Assembly: GCA_049969715.1 (NCBI GenBank)
Contig: JBMFOH010000018.1
Coordinates: 1-38,457, forward strand
Origin: JBMFOH01 sp049969715 [NCBI: bacterium]
GTDB taxonomy: Bacteria > DUMJ01
DNA: 38,457 nt
Reading direction: 5' to 3'
Shown here one piece after another: positions 1 through 8,266 of this stretch. The notes beneath the pieces are model-generated. The model had not been told where the DNA came from. It saw only the letters and a program-made list of their open reading frames with translations, and did not search any database. How positions within the stretch are numbered: position 1 is the stretch's first letter; each line of letters starts with the position of its first letter. Both the position numbers and the translations under genes were made by a program.

Positions 1-124
1 CTCTATCTCTTCCTACCAAACTCTTCACTGTGAAAAATATTATAATTGAAAATGACACCTGCGGAATGTAGGTTATAAGTATAAAGGATAGTATTATACT
101 TAAAAAATATATAAACCTTTTCAT
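1..124 (-). CDS. Small membrane protein, N-terminal part only (cobalamin-riboswitch controlled)
   Basis: The gene starts at ATG 124 behind a strong AAGGAGG site and runs off the left edge after 41 codons. The visible part is almost wholly hydrophobic (MKRFIYFLSIILSFILITYI, then PQVSFSIII and a basic VKSLVGRDR), so it is a signal anchor or first membrane segment. I do not recognise the family. It lies about 150 nt downstream of a cobalamin riboswitch on the same strand, so a role in cobalamin or cobalt uptake, or in a B12-replaceable function, is inferred from context only. Confidence 0.6.
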   Translation of the reverse strand, partial: MKRFIYFLSIILSFILITYIPQVSFSIIIFFTVKSLVGRDR

Positions 125-270
125 TATCTTTCCCTCCTTAAACTAAAGAATTACTACCCCCATAATACCTCAAAAAACGAAAAGGATTTATTTCTAAAAG
201 AATAATCTATGAAGTATTCAATCTCTCCATAATGCCAAGCCTCCTTTCCTCGAAGGATCTGGCATACATC

Positions 271-422
271 CTAATAGGCAGGTCTCCTGGCTTCCAGCAC
301 AAGTCCCACGCCTTCCCAGTTTCCCAGTGGCATCTTGTAGGACCCATACGCTGGTTACAGTAGCGGGACTGCAGCGGATTTTCACCGCTTTCCCTTTTAA
401 TCCCCTCAAGGGAACCTATTAG
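271..422 (-). promoter_or_regulatory. Cobalamin (B12) riboswitch
   Basis: Read on the minus strand, the segment shows the usual order of the cobalamin riboswitch. There is a GGGAAAGCGGTGAAAATCCGC-like core, CAGTCCCGCTACTG, then GCCACTGGGAA, then GAAGCCAGGAGACCTGCC. The closing P1 stem is eight perfect pairs between 415-422 and 271-278. It sits in the 5' leader of the minus-strand gene starting at 124. High cobalamin normally lowers expression downstream in this class. A hairpin at about 234-263 that includes an AAAGGAGG may be part of the expression platform. Confidence 0.95.
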
Positions 423-442
423 AACTATGCTTTTTGATTGAT

Positions 443-471
443 ATAATACTATTTGAAATTGATACAGTCAA
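443..471 (-). promoter_or_regulatory. Promoter of the cobalamin-riboswitch transcript
   Basis: On the minus strand there is a -35 TTGACT (471-466) and a -10 TATTAT (448-443) with a 17-nt spacer. The predicted start is near 436, just ahead of the riboswitch P1 stem, giving a leader of about 310 nt before the ATG at 124. Confidence 0.7.
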
Positions 472-534
472 GTGAAATGAACTGTAAAGTGTTGCTTTGA
501 TTTATAAGGTAATCAAAACTAATTTATAGACTTT

Positions 535-1164
535 CTAGATAATACCATTCTTTACCGCATACAAAACTGCTTCTGATCTGGTTTTTATATTTAACTTCTG
601 GAAGATATGTGAAATATGACTTTTAACTGTGCTTTCACTTAGGTATAACTCTTCTGCGATCTCCTTATTGGATTTTCCTCTAGCTATCTCTCTAAGAATA
701 TCTAATTCTCTAGAGGTAAGTTTATCACTTGTCTTTTGGCCTAAGGTTATCATCTTTAAGAGCTTACGAGATATATGTGGATTTATCATTGTAGTCCCCT
801 TGTAGACATTTTTTATAGCCTTAACTAGATTTTCTAGTGAGATATCTTTAAGGATATAACCAACTGCACCTGCCTGAAACATCTGTATAATAAGGTCATC
901 TTCCTCATATACAGAGATGGCAATAATCTGGATAGAAGGATTCTGATCTTTTATCACCCTTGTAGCTGATATGCCATCTATACCAGGCATCCTTATGTCC
1001 ATAAGGATTATGTCAGGCTTAAGTTGTTCTGCCTTCTCTATAGCCTCCTGCCCACTATAAGCCTTACCTACAACTTCCATGTCCTTTTCTCCTTCAAGTA
1101 GCTTGGCTATTCCGTCACATATTAGAGTCTGATCGTCCACGATAAGGACCTTTATAACCCCCAT
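535..1164 (-). CDS. NarL/LuxR-family response regulator
   Basis: A 209-residue two-component regulator. Residues 1-120 form the receiver (KVLIVDDQ with the acidic pair, phospho-acceptor Asp in LMDIRMPG, Lys in YILKDIS). The C-terminus is a LuxR-type helix-turn-helix (LTSRELDILREIARGKSNKE, then STVKSHISHIFQKL). The start is ATG 1164 because an AGGAGG site lies just upstream; longer versions reach back into the kinase gene. It follows the kinase by about 10 nt, so the two are co-transcribed and probably partners. The next operon upstream is the secretin locus, which makes that locus and its control region at 11.5 kb a natural but untested target. Confidence 0.93.
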   Translation of the reverse strand: MGVIKVLIVDDQTLICDGIAKLLEGEKDMEVVGKAYSGQEAIEKAEQLKPDIILMDIRMPGIDGISATRVIKDQNPSIQIIAISVYEEDDLIIQMFQAGAVGYILKDISLENLVKAIKNVYKGTTMINPHISRKLLKMITLGQKTSDKLTSRELDILREIARGKSNKEIAEELYLSESTVKSHISHIFQKLNIKTRSEAVLYAVKNGII

Positions 1165-1174
1165 CTGCTTCCTC

Positions 1175-2677
1175 CTATAAGGGAACATAAATCTCCACCT
1201 TAGTCCCTTTATGTGGGAAGCTTTCGAGTTTAAAAATACCACTCAAGGAGATTACTCTATCTTCCATTATTTTTATTCCAAAAGAGCTACTTTTGTTTTT
1301 ATACTGCTCATAGTCAAAACCCACCCCATCATCTTCAACTCTTATCCTTACTTCATCTTCTTCCACTTTACATTCCACATAAGCGTTATTAGCCATACTA
1401 TGGCGCCTTATATTTACTATCGCCTCTCTTACTATAAAAAAGAGATCTTCTTTAATACTCTTTGGTATTATTCTCTCATCTCCACTTAGGGTAAGGTTAA
1501 AGGTGATACCTGATCTTTTTTCTATCCCTTCTATATATTTCTTCAGGTCTTCGAAGAGACCCCCCTCCAAGACTATTGGCTTTTCTTCATAGATAACACA
1601 CCTAATATCATTTAATACACCTTTTAATAGGCTTTCCAATTCGTCTATTTCACTTAGGATATCTTTAGGTAACTTAAACTTCTTTATACACTCTATTCTC
1701 AAGATCCCTTCAGTCACACCCTGACAGATCCTATCATGAAGTATGTTAGTTATTCTGTCCCTCTCTTCCTGCCTTGTTATCTTTTTTACAGATAAGTAAT
1801 TTGAAAGATTCTTAATTATTAAAGTTACATCCCTGAGTAGGAGTTTCAACTTCTTTATCTCCCCAGGTTCAAGTAGTCCATTATCAAACCTCAGATAGAT
1901 AGCTCCAAATAGATCTTCCTTGCACAAAAGGGGAAAGGCTATAGAGTTCTCAACAGATATCTCTTCCTTATCTTTTAAGACTATACTAAAGAGATTATCT
2001 ATTTCACCTCTCAAATCTCGCGAAAATTCTTTAGGAAAGATATAGATTACTCTAATAGTATCTTCCTCATAAATTCCTATAGCTCCAAATGATGCCCTAG
2101 TAAACTTTATCAGACTCTGCAGTAGATATTTCATCATACAAGTTATACTTCTATATTTAGACATATTCCGTATTATCCTATATTGAGCTCTTGCTAGCTT
2201 AGTAGCATGTAAGTTTCTGTAAAAAGTCAAAATACCCTTCATAAAAGCAGTAAAGTATCTACTGAAGATAGTAGCTGTTTCTAAATCTTCTATAGAAAAT
2301 GCCTCTTTCCCAGGAGAACGGTTTATATTTATTACCCCAATTTTATTCTCCCCATCTATAATTGGTAATACAATGGAAGAACCAACATCACTTCTTGTGA
2401 GAGGACGTCCTAGAAGAATGTCACCGTTATTAAGTATAAGAGACACTCCATTCCTTAATGCATATCCAGCTATTCCTTCATCTAGTGATTCCTTTATGTC
2501 TTCCACCTCAGGAGAAATGCCTCTATAACTATTAACCTTAAGGACTTTTTCGATAGAATCCAACAACATAACAGAACCGCTATTAGCGTCCATTATATTT
2601 AAGATCATATCTAAAACTTGACTGGAGAGATTTCTAATCTCTCTATAGATTATACCCTCTACCTCCCCTATAAACAT
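1175..2677 (-). CDS. Cytosolic GAF-domain histidine kinase, NarX/DesK-type (HisKA_3)
   Basis: About 500 residues with no signal peptide or membrane segment. Two GAF-like sensor regions (about 1-160 and 165-290) precede a HisKA_3 dimerisation domain with the phospho-acceptor in ERDRITNILHDR (His about 314). An HATPase domain follows (N-box REAIVNIRRHS, G1 box VEDDGVGFD, G2 near SSSFGIKIMEDR). I place the start at ATG 2677; a TTG at 2683 is equally in frame and nearer the GGAGGAGG site, so the first two residues are uncertain. It is followed at once by its likely response regulator. The lack of a membrane anchor suggests an internal ligand or redox signal, which is inference. Confidence 0.92.
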   Translation of the reverse strand: MFIGEVEGIIYREIRNLSSQVLDMILNIMDANSGSVMLLDSIEKVLKVNSYRGISPEVEDIKESLDEGIAGYALRNGVSLILNNGDILLGRPLTRSDVGSSIVLPIIDGENKIGVININRSPGKEAFSIEDLETATIFSRYFTAFMKGILTFYRNLHATKLARAQYRIIRNMSKYRSITCMMKYLLQSLIKFTRASFGAIGIYEEDTIRVIYIFPKEFSRDLRGEIDNLFSIVLKDKEEISVENSIAFPLLCKEDLFGAIYLRFDNGLLEPGEIKKLKLLLRDVTLIIKNLSNYLSVKKITRQEERDRITNILHDRICQGVTEGILRIECIKKFKLPKDILSEIDELESLLKGVLNDIRCVIYEEKPIVLEGGLFEDLKKYIEGIEKRSGITFNLTLSGDERIIPKSIKEDLFFIVREAIVNIRRHSMANNAYVECKVEEDEVRIRVEDDGVGFDYEQYKNKSSSFGIKIMEDRVISLSGIFKLESFPHKGTKVEIYVPL

Positions 2678-2731
2678 TTTCAATTTTCCTCCTCCGAAAA
2701 GATAGGATTGACCCTATACTTTAATATCTAA

Positions 2732-2761
2732 ATTATACATTAATACTATTAACTAAGTCAA
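2732..2761 (-). promoter_or_regulatory. Promoter of the two-component operon
   Basis: Minus strand -35 TTGACT (2761-2756) and -10 TATAAT (2737-2732), spacer 18 nt, with a TG directly before the -10. The predicted start near 2725 gives a short leader to the kinase, so the kinase/regulator pair can be expressed apart from the secretin genes. Confidence 0.75.
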
Positions 2762-2781
2762 ATTCTTAGCGACAATACAAT

Positions 2782-4584
2782 TTACAATTTATACTCAACT
2801 CTAAAATACACACCCCTTCCATAAGAGGGGGTTATAATATTATCGAAATATTTAGAATCTCTATAATCATAGCCTATAGCAAAAGATAAAGATTTACTTG
2901 GTTTAAACTCTAATTCCATCCTAGCCGAAGAGAGTAATGTAATATCTAAAGTTCTAAAATATTCTAGTTTCAAAGTAGTGTAATCTGATATCTTATAACT
3001 AGCAGATAAATCTATGCCTATATCAGAATAAGACTTACCTTGAATACTGTCATTCATAAATAGTCCAAAGACCTTGCCTTTAAAAGACAAAGTTAAATAA
3101 GGATATGTCTCCTCCTCTATGGATATATTTAAGGCATCTATAGATAGATTTTTATCTCTAGCTAGCCTATAGGAGAGACCTGTTATGATATCAGATATTA
3201 GTCGATAGTTAAAACTCAAGCTTAAACTCTTTAGTCCATCTTGGATATAAATTCCATCTAGGAAGATCCTGCATCTACTATCTATTGGAAAACTACAGTT
3301 TAAATCTACCCCTGAGTTTACAGTCGTACCACTCAAGTTACTTGTTGAAATATCAATTACAGTGATTGGTCCACCAGAAATTACTAAACCCCTAGGATCT
3401 TCCCTTTTTACTCCCGGTAGCTTAGTCAAACTATAACTACTACTTTCTAAAACAGGCAGTACCCCCTTAACTAATTCTTCAGGCATCTCTCGAGCATACA
3501 TAAAGACGGTAAAAGAATCCCTTGACGATTCATCAGAACCTATGTATGGTTTGAAAACTCCAAATCTTTTAGATAATTCCCTATAATCAGTTACTCCACC
3601 GAGTATAGCTACATTATTAGAATCTAGAGACACCACTGTCTTAGTAGAGCCCAAAGATTTCTTCAGGTCTCCTTCTATATAACTAGCCAATAGCTCTAAC
3701 TCAAGCATTACTTTGTTATCTATAACCTCAGCTAGAATACCCATCTCTATATTCGAAGAAAAAGAGACTGTTGTAGTATAGTTTTCTATCACAAACTTTC
3801 TATAAGTCCTTTCCTCTAGTGAAAGACTAGAACTTTCTCTTTCTAGGACCAAGAACTTAAACCTAGCAGACCGCATAGCATTATCTTTACTCTTTAGGAT
3901 CTCCATAATAAGATCTATATTAGCAGTATTATTGTAAAAGTATCCAAGTTTTAAATCAGTAAAGTACATGCCAGTATCACTAACTCCAGAGTCCTCATCT
4001 AATTTCCATTCTACCTTTACTTCTGTGGGTAATAATCTACTTATATCACTGTAGGAGGTTTTGGCATAGAGAACATCTACATAGATAAGGCGTACTGGTT
4101 TATCTATCTCCTTAATCTTGGTCACTATATTATCTACCATAGAGTCTGGAGCAGTTATAGAAATTATATTCGATGAGCTATCAATCTTTATAAACTGAGA
4201 AAAAGAATCGCTTATCCTCTGCTTCATCGCATCTATAGATAGATACTTGGGTCTATAGAAGATGGTCTTTGATAAACCATTAAAAGTAAAGTTCTTTATA
4301 TCCGGAGAGCCTACCAGATAATATCCGTCCTTCTTGGCGAATACGTATCCATAATGGGATAAAAGTATATCCAAAGCTTTCTCCAAAGGAACATCCTTCA
4401 AGTCAGCAGACACAAAGCCTTCTACTGTATTATCAGCAACGATTACTACACCTGCTTGGCTTGAAACATCTCGGAGCGCCTGCCTGATATCCACATCTAC
4501 AAATACATTACTTACTAAGCTTTCAGCCATTACATCTAAAGGAAAGAAAAAAAAGATAAAAAAGACTATTAAAAACCTTCTCAT
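2782..4584 (-). CDS. Secretin-like outer-membrane protein with degenerate secretin domain and C-terminal beta-rich extension
   Basis: 600 residues. A signal peptide (MRRFLIVFFIFFFFPLDVMA) leads into an STN/AMIN-type periplasmic domain (DIRQALRDVSSQAGV, DNTVEGFVSADLKDVPLEKA) and an N1-like domain. This N-terminal half is closely paralogous to the gene just upstream, sharing for example the SPDIKN/LPDIKN segment. The secretin core is weak: only a GGVTDY remnant is recognisable and the usual VPILGDIPILGNLF block is absent. About 170 further residues of alternating beta-strand pattern end in YFRVEYKL, like an outer-membrane barrel terminus. The gap to the upstream secretin is only 9 nt, so they share an operon. 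It may be a partner or plug of the true secretin rather than a pore; that is inference. Confidence 0.75.
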   Translation of the reverse strand: MRRFLIVFFIFFFFPLDVMAESLVSNVFVDVDIRQALRDVSSQAGVVIVADNTVEGFVSADLKDVPLEKALDILLSHYGYVFAKKDGYYLVGSPDIKNFTFNGLSKTIFYRPKYLSIDAMKQRISDSFSQFIKIDSSSNIISITAPDSMVDNIVTKIKEIDKPVRLIYVDVLYAKTSYSDISRLLPTEVKVEWKLDEDSGVSDTGMYFTDLKLGYFYNNTANIDLIMEILKSKDNAMRSARFKFLVLERESSSLSLEERTYRKFVIENYTTTVSFSSNIEMGILAEVIDNKVMLELELLASYIEGDLKKSLGSTKTVVSLDSNNVAILGGVTDYRELSKRFGVFKPYIGSDESSRDSFTVFMYAREMPEELVKGVLPVLESSSYSLTKLPGVKREDPRGLVISGGPITVIDISTSNLSGTTVNSGVDLNCSFPIDSRCRIFLDGIYIQDGLKSLSLSFNYRLISDIITGLSYRLARDKNLSIDALNISIEEETYPYLTLSFKGKVFGLFMNDSIQGKSYSDIGIDLSASYKISDYTTLKLEYFRTLDITLLSSARMELEFKPSKSLSFAIGYDYRDSKYFDNIITPSYGRGVYFRVEYKL

Positions 4585-4593
4585 CTTTTCCCC

Positions 4594-5847
4594 TTATTTG
4601 GGAGATTCAAGGTCACTTACTATTTTACAGGTAAGAAGTATTACTATATCGCTAGTCTCCTTTGTTTTTCTCTTATTGGAAAACAAATTACCCAGGATAG
4701 GAATATCACCTAAGATAGGAACTTTATCTACAACTTCCCTTTCATTCTCCTGCTTCAAACCACCAATAACTACTGTCTGATTATCCTTTATCCTAATTGT
4801 AGTAGAAACTATTCTTCTTAATGCGGTAGGAGTCTCTACTCCCATCTGTATATCACTTACCTCTGTTGAGATAGTAAGAAACATATCATTAGGTTCATTG
4901 CTCTCTGACTCAATAACCCTAGGAAGGATCTTTAATATGATACCACCCTTTATCATCTGGAGGGTCCTAGTTAATGTTGTCTCCGTACCTGTAGTTATTA
5001 TCACATATTCTTCTCTACCTAGCTCTATGGATGCCTCTTTTCCATCTAACGTTGATATCTTTGGCGATGCCTTGACCTTTGCTTTTCCTTCTTCTACCAG
5101 TGCTTTTAACTTAAGAAGTATCTTCTGAGCGGAATCAAGGTTAAAAACGATACCACCGAGATAAGAATAATCAAGTCCTACTGTACCATTTGTTGTGGTT
5201 GGCTCTCCTATAGGAAATTTTATACCAAAACTTCCTTCTAGACTCTGTCCACCGCTTTCTGAAAGTTCTACTACCGCACCTTCAATAATTACCTGTTTTC
5301 TAGGTTTATCCAAATTAGTGATATCTCTTTTAATCCTCTCTATTATCTCTTTTGAAGATGTAACAGTTATTGTGTTATTTAAAGGGTCAACCTTTATGTA
5401 TGGGGTATAGAAATCACTCAATAATCCAGCAACAGACCTTGCATCAAGATACTTTATCTTTATATGTTCAGTGGTTGTAATACTATTAAAAGTAGCATTT
5501 TTTATATCTGGAAGTCCAACAAGGTAATAATCTCCCATCCACTTATATGTATACCCACCACCTGCTAGTACTATCTCTAGGGCTTTCTCTAGAGGAACAT
5601 TCTTAAGGTCTGCAGTTATCCAACCCTGAATTGTATTATCAGCAATAATGTTGACTCCAGCTTGAGCCGATATGTCCCTAAGGGCTTGACGAAGTTCCGT
5701 ATCAACAAAGACATTTGTTATAAGTATATTACTTGGGGATTTTTGAATTGTCTGTTGAAGCCCCTTTTCCATAACTGGGACATCAGCCATAACCTCTACC
5801 CAAGGCAGTAAAAATATTAGTAATAAAAGACATATTAACCTTCTCAT
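4594..5847 (-). CDS. PilQ/GspD-type secretin
   Basis: 417 residues with signal peptide (MRRLICLLLLIFLLPWVEVMA), an STN-type domain (ELRQALRDISAQAGVNIIAD), an N1 repeat (about 130-185, IKVDPLNNTITVTSSKE) and a complete secretin domain. The hallmark C-terminal block VPILGDIPILGNLF and a final beta-strand DIVILLTCKIV are present. Secretins form the gated outer-membrane channel of type II secretion and type IV pili; this one is short and lacks the AMIN repeats of a full PilQ. The start overlaps the stop of the two-unit Ig-like gene upstream (ATGA), which implies translational coupling. No pilotin, secretion ATPase or inner-membrane platform gene lies nearby. Confidence 0.9.
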   Translation of the reverse strand: MRRLICLLLLIFLLPWVEVMADVPVMEKGLQQTIQKSPSNILITNVFVDTELRQALRDISAQAGVNIIADNTIQGWITADLKNVPLEKALEIVLAGGGYTYKWMGDYYLVGLPDIKNATFNSITTTEHIKIKYLDARSVAGLLSDFYTPYIKVDPLNNTITVTSSKEIIERIKRDITNLDKPRKQVIIEGAVVELSESGGQSLEGSFGIKFPIGEPTTTNGTVGLDYSYLGGIVFNLDSAQKILLKLKALVEEGKAKVKASPKISTLDGKEASIELGREEYVIITTGTETTLTRTLQMIKGGIILKILPRVIESESNEPNDMFLTISTEVSDIQMGVETPTALRRIVSTTIRIKDNQTVVIGGLKQENEREVVDKVPILGDIPILGNLFSNKRKTKETSDIVILLTCKIVSDLESPK

Positions 5848-7475
5848 TCCTTGACCTCCTCTTTTTTCTCTATCTTAAATTCTTTTTCAAATGTTATCCA
5901 CCTCTTTTCTCCAAAATTCACCCTGACAGTTGCTATATACTCTCCGGATTCAAGAGGTTGTGTATAGAGAAGCACAAACTGTCTAGTACCATCGGGTAAG
6001 ACAACTACCTCCCCGTCAGAGAAGGGTATCTCTTCTACTATCACTTTAGACTTCTCTTTATCGGTCCCCTTTGTCTTTACTGTAAGGACTGCACTAGCCT
6101 TTAGATGGATATTTCCAGTATTTTTAAATAGAGTCAAAAACTGTGGGAAGGCAGATTCTCCAACCCCTACAAGTTTAATGTTCTGAACTTCTCCAGAGTA
6201 CTTTAAATCTCCAGGCACAGTAACTAGATACAAAGTATCCAAAGTAGTAACGAGTCCTTCTTTAGCGGATGGGTCTAAGACTTCAAATGAAACATTGGCA
6301 TATCTACCGCCAGGCTTTATATCTCTAGGGGGAGATATATTAACTCTTATAGAACGCCTCTCCTTTGATTTTAGAGTAAAACTATTAGTGTCTGTCTTTA
6401 TCCAATCTACACAGGAATATCTTGTATCTTCTGTCTCAATGATTTCTCCATCAGGTCCCAGGGCTACAGGCTTGGTATTAACCCTCACATTTACAGGTTT
6501 CTCTGTCATATTCTGGATGGTTATAACAGAACTCCTAAAAGAACCTGGAAGTGCATTTATTTCCTGAATAGAGGGTTCTGCCACAACATCTATACCTTTA
6601 CCTTCTGCTAATGTTCCAAGTTTAGCTTCACCTGTGGTAACACTAAATGGGATACTCGCCCTCAAAGAAGTTGGAACTCCATACCTTACATATGCATCTG
6701 CAATATACTCACCGGGAGGGAGAGGCCTTATAATACTTCTAAGTTCCGCTTCGGCACCGGGGAATAAAAGCCCCATACCTCCACCAAGAGGAATCTCTCT
6801 TATTCTCCTACCCAATCTTGACTTTATAACAAGTGTCCCTTTTGTCTGAACAGCAATGTTCCCTTGATTCTTAAGTAGAGCGGTAAACGCTATCATGTTA
6901 GTATTTTCCATCTTTACATTTTCTATACTAAATTCTTCCAGAGTTACTTTCCTATCAACCTTTCCTCCAGGGATTGTGACACTTACTATGCTTAGTATCT
7001 GTGTAGTAATAGTCAAACTTGCAATCCCTTCTTCACCTGTAGCAGATTTCTTTTCAGGTAAAAGCTCAAATAAAACTGCACAGTATCTACTTCCGTTTAC
7101 ACCTCTAGGAATAGTTACGGTACACTCAATAACCTTTCCTTCTTGACCCTTTAGTGTTACTTCGCTAGGATTTACCTTTACCCATTCGCTACAATCCCAA
7201 GGATTTATCTCATCTTTACCTAAGAGATCGAAATAGCCAGCTTTATTAACTCTTACAGGAATAGGTCTAATCCTAAAATTACCCACACTATTCGGGTCAC
7301 TTTCATTGACAAGTAGTATACTAAACTTCTTAGTTATTCCCGAATATAAAATTATCTCATTAAAAAGAGGAGTTACACTTATACTAACTGGTTGAGAAGG
7401 TAATTGCGATATAAAAGAAAAAAAGATTATTATAGTGACTAATATTACAAATAAAGCATAAGTCTTTTTACTCAT
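5844..7475 (-). CDS. Secreted/anchored protein with two tandem Ig-like units
   Basis: 543 residues. An N-terminal hydrophobic segment (FVILVTIIIFFSFI) serves as signal or anchor. The rest is an internal duplication: unit 1 at about 30-290 and unit 2 at about 300-535. Each unit carries a first beta-sandwich with a Cys-Trp motif (WDCSEWVKVNP; YSCVDWIKTDT) followed by a second sandwich that opens with LKNQGN or FKNTGN and closes with a PGEYIADAYV-like strand. The gene at 9725-10513 holds one such unit. The layout recalls the DUF916/DUF3324 pairing of WxL-interacting proteins and pilus-chaperone folds, but I cannot show homology by eye. A good GGAGG precedes the ATG, and the 3' end overlaps the secretin start. 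Confidence 0.7.
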   Translation of the reverse strand: MSKKTYALFVILVTIIIFFSFISQLPSQPVSISVTPLFNEIILYSGITKKFSILLVNESDPNSVGNFRIRPIPVRVNKAGYFDLLGKDEINPWDCSEWVKVNPSEVTLKGQEGKVIECTVTIPRGVNGSRYCAVLFELLPEKKSATGEEGIASLTITTQILSIVSVTIPGGKVDRKVTLEEFSIENVKMENTNMIAFTALLKNQGNIAVQTKGTLVIKSRLGRRIREIPLGGGMGLLFPGAEAELRSIIRPLPPGEYIADAYVRYGVPTSLRASIPFSVTTGEAKLGTLAEGKGIDVVAEPSIQEINALPGSFRSSVITIQNMTEKPVNVRVNTKPVALGPDGEIIETEDTRYSCVDWIKTDTNSFTLKSKERRSIRVNISPPRDIKPGGRYANVSFEVLDPSAKEGLVTTLDTLYLVTVPGDLKYSGEVQNIKLVGVGESAFPQFLTLFKNTGNIHLKASAVLTVKTKGTDKEKSKVIVEEIPFSDGEVVVLPDGTRQFVLLYTQPLESGEYIATVRVNFGEKRWITFEKEFKIEKKEEVKE

Positions 7476-7495
7476 CTTGTTACCTCCTTAAAATT

Positions 7496-7528
7496 CTTAA
7501 AAAATAGGGGCTCCTTTAGTGAGCCCCT
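7496..7528 (-). terminator. Rho-independent terminator between the small secreted proteins and the Ig-like/secretin genes
   Basis: A perfect 8-bp stem (AGGGGCTC at 506-513 with GAGCCCCT at 521-528 of the 7 kb region) is followed on the minus strand by ATTTTTT. It divides the minus-strand block into a promoter-proximal part (7548-11442) and a distal secretin part. Partial read-through would give more of the small proteins than of the secretin. Confidence 0.85.
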
Positions 7529-7547
7529 TGAAAAGCAGAACTACCTT

Positions 7548-8234
7548 TTATTTAAAATAGCCTGTCTCTGTATCTATCCAATCCTTAACTACTGTTAATG
7601 ATAGTGTTATCTCAGCATCATTCTGATATTCACATGCCCTTGTCTTAGGATAACCACCACTAGCGTCTTCTCTTACATTGATCTTTATCCACAGATAGCC
7701 TTCATTGTAGCAGAATGGAATAGTAGCAGAAGATGGTAACTCGGTTGCTTTGACCCAAGTAGTAGGTAATACAGGATTATTCGGATCATAGCTATAGGTA
7801 ATACCATACCATGTCTCTATAGCTTCACCAGAATTATTCTTTAGGTCATCAAATCCAGCTGCTGTTGCTAAAATATCTGCATTAGACTTGGTCCATCCCT
7901 TTATTGGTCCTGCAACATATATCCCTGGCTTTCTTACCTTGATGTTCCATCCTTGCGCTTCTAGCTCCCACTTTATCCATTGAGCGATAGATGCATGAGA
8001 AGCAACTCCTATCTCCCAGGTTTCTTTATTGCAGAAACCACTCTGTTGAGTCCCTTGATGCCAAGCCCTAGCATTAGCTGTAACATTACCCTTAGGTTCG
8101 GGGTACCAATTACCATTATCACCTAGTCTCCAAACTTGCGTCTCACCAAGTAAGGATAACTCATTTCCCCAAGCTAAACCTACTATACCCATCATCAAAC
8201 TTATTACTAGTAACACTAATAAACCCTTTCTCAC
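7548..8234 (-). CDS. Small secreted protein of the CNKxTW family, paralog A
   Basis: 228 residues with a signal peptide (MRKGLLVLLVISLMMGIVGL, cleaved near AWG). The mature part has a WRLGDNGNWYPEPKG N-terminal motif, the family hallmark SGFCNKETWEIGVASHASI, a central GFDDLKNNSGEAIETW stretch and a C-terminal WIKINVREDASGGYPKTRA segment. Conserved cysteines stand in GFCNK, PFCYN and RACEY. The start is GTG 8234, not the upstream GTG at 8243: it matches the paralog's MRK start and has proper spacing from AAGGAG. It is the last gene before a terminator. I recognise no family; it looks like an exported structural or adhesive subunit, which is inference. Confidence 0.75.
   Translation of the reverse strand: MRKGLLVLLVISLMMGIVGLAWGNELSLLGETQVWRLGDNGNWYPEPKGNVTANARAWHQGTQQSGFCNKETWEIGVASHASIAQWIKWELEAQGWNIKVRKPGIYVAGPIKGWTKSNADILATAAGFDDLKNNSGEAIETWYGITYSYDPNNPVLPTTWVKATELPSSATIPFCYNEGYLWIKINVREDASGGYPKTRACEYQNDAEITLSLTVVKDWIDTETGYFK
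7615..7677 (-). repeat. 63-bp segment identical to 8340-8402
   Basis: This part of paralog A, coding for the VREDASGGYPKTRACEYQND region, is identical base for base to 8340-8402 in paralog B. The flanking codons differ clearly. This points to recent gene conversion or strong constraint at the nucleotide level. Confidence 0.9.
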
Positions 8235-8266
8235 TTCAATCACACTCCTTTTATAAATTTTTAAAA

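Noticed and set aside
218-409. 63-codon open frame on the minus strand
   Set aside because: It lies wholly within the cobalamin riboswitch and its expression platform; the RNA explains the sequence.
1211-1489. 92-codon plus-strand open frame
   Set aside because: It is antisense to the kinase ATPase domain, has no ribosome site and biased, AT-driven composition.
7496-7528. Possible operator at the hairpin between 7548 and 7475
   Set aside because: The perfect stem plus T-run on the minus strand is a plain terminator.
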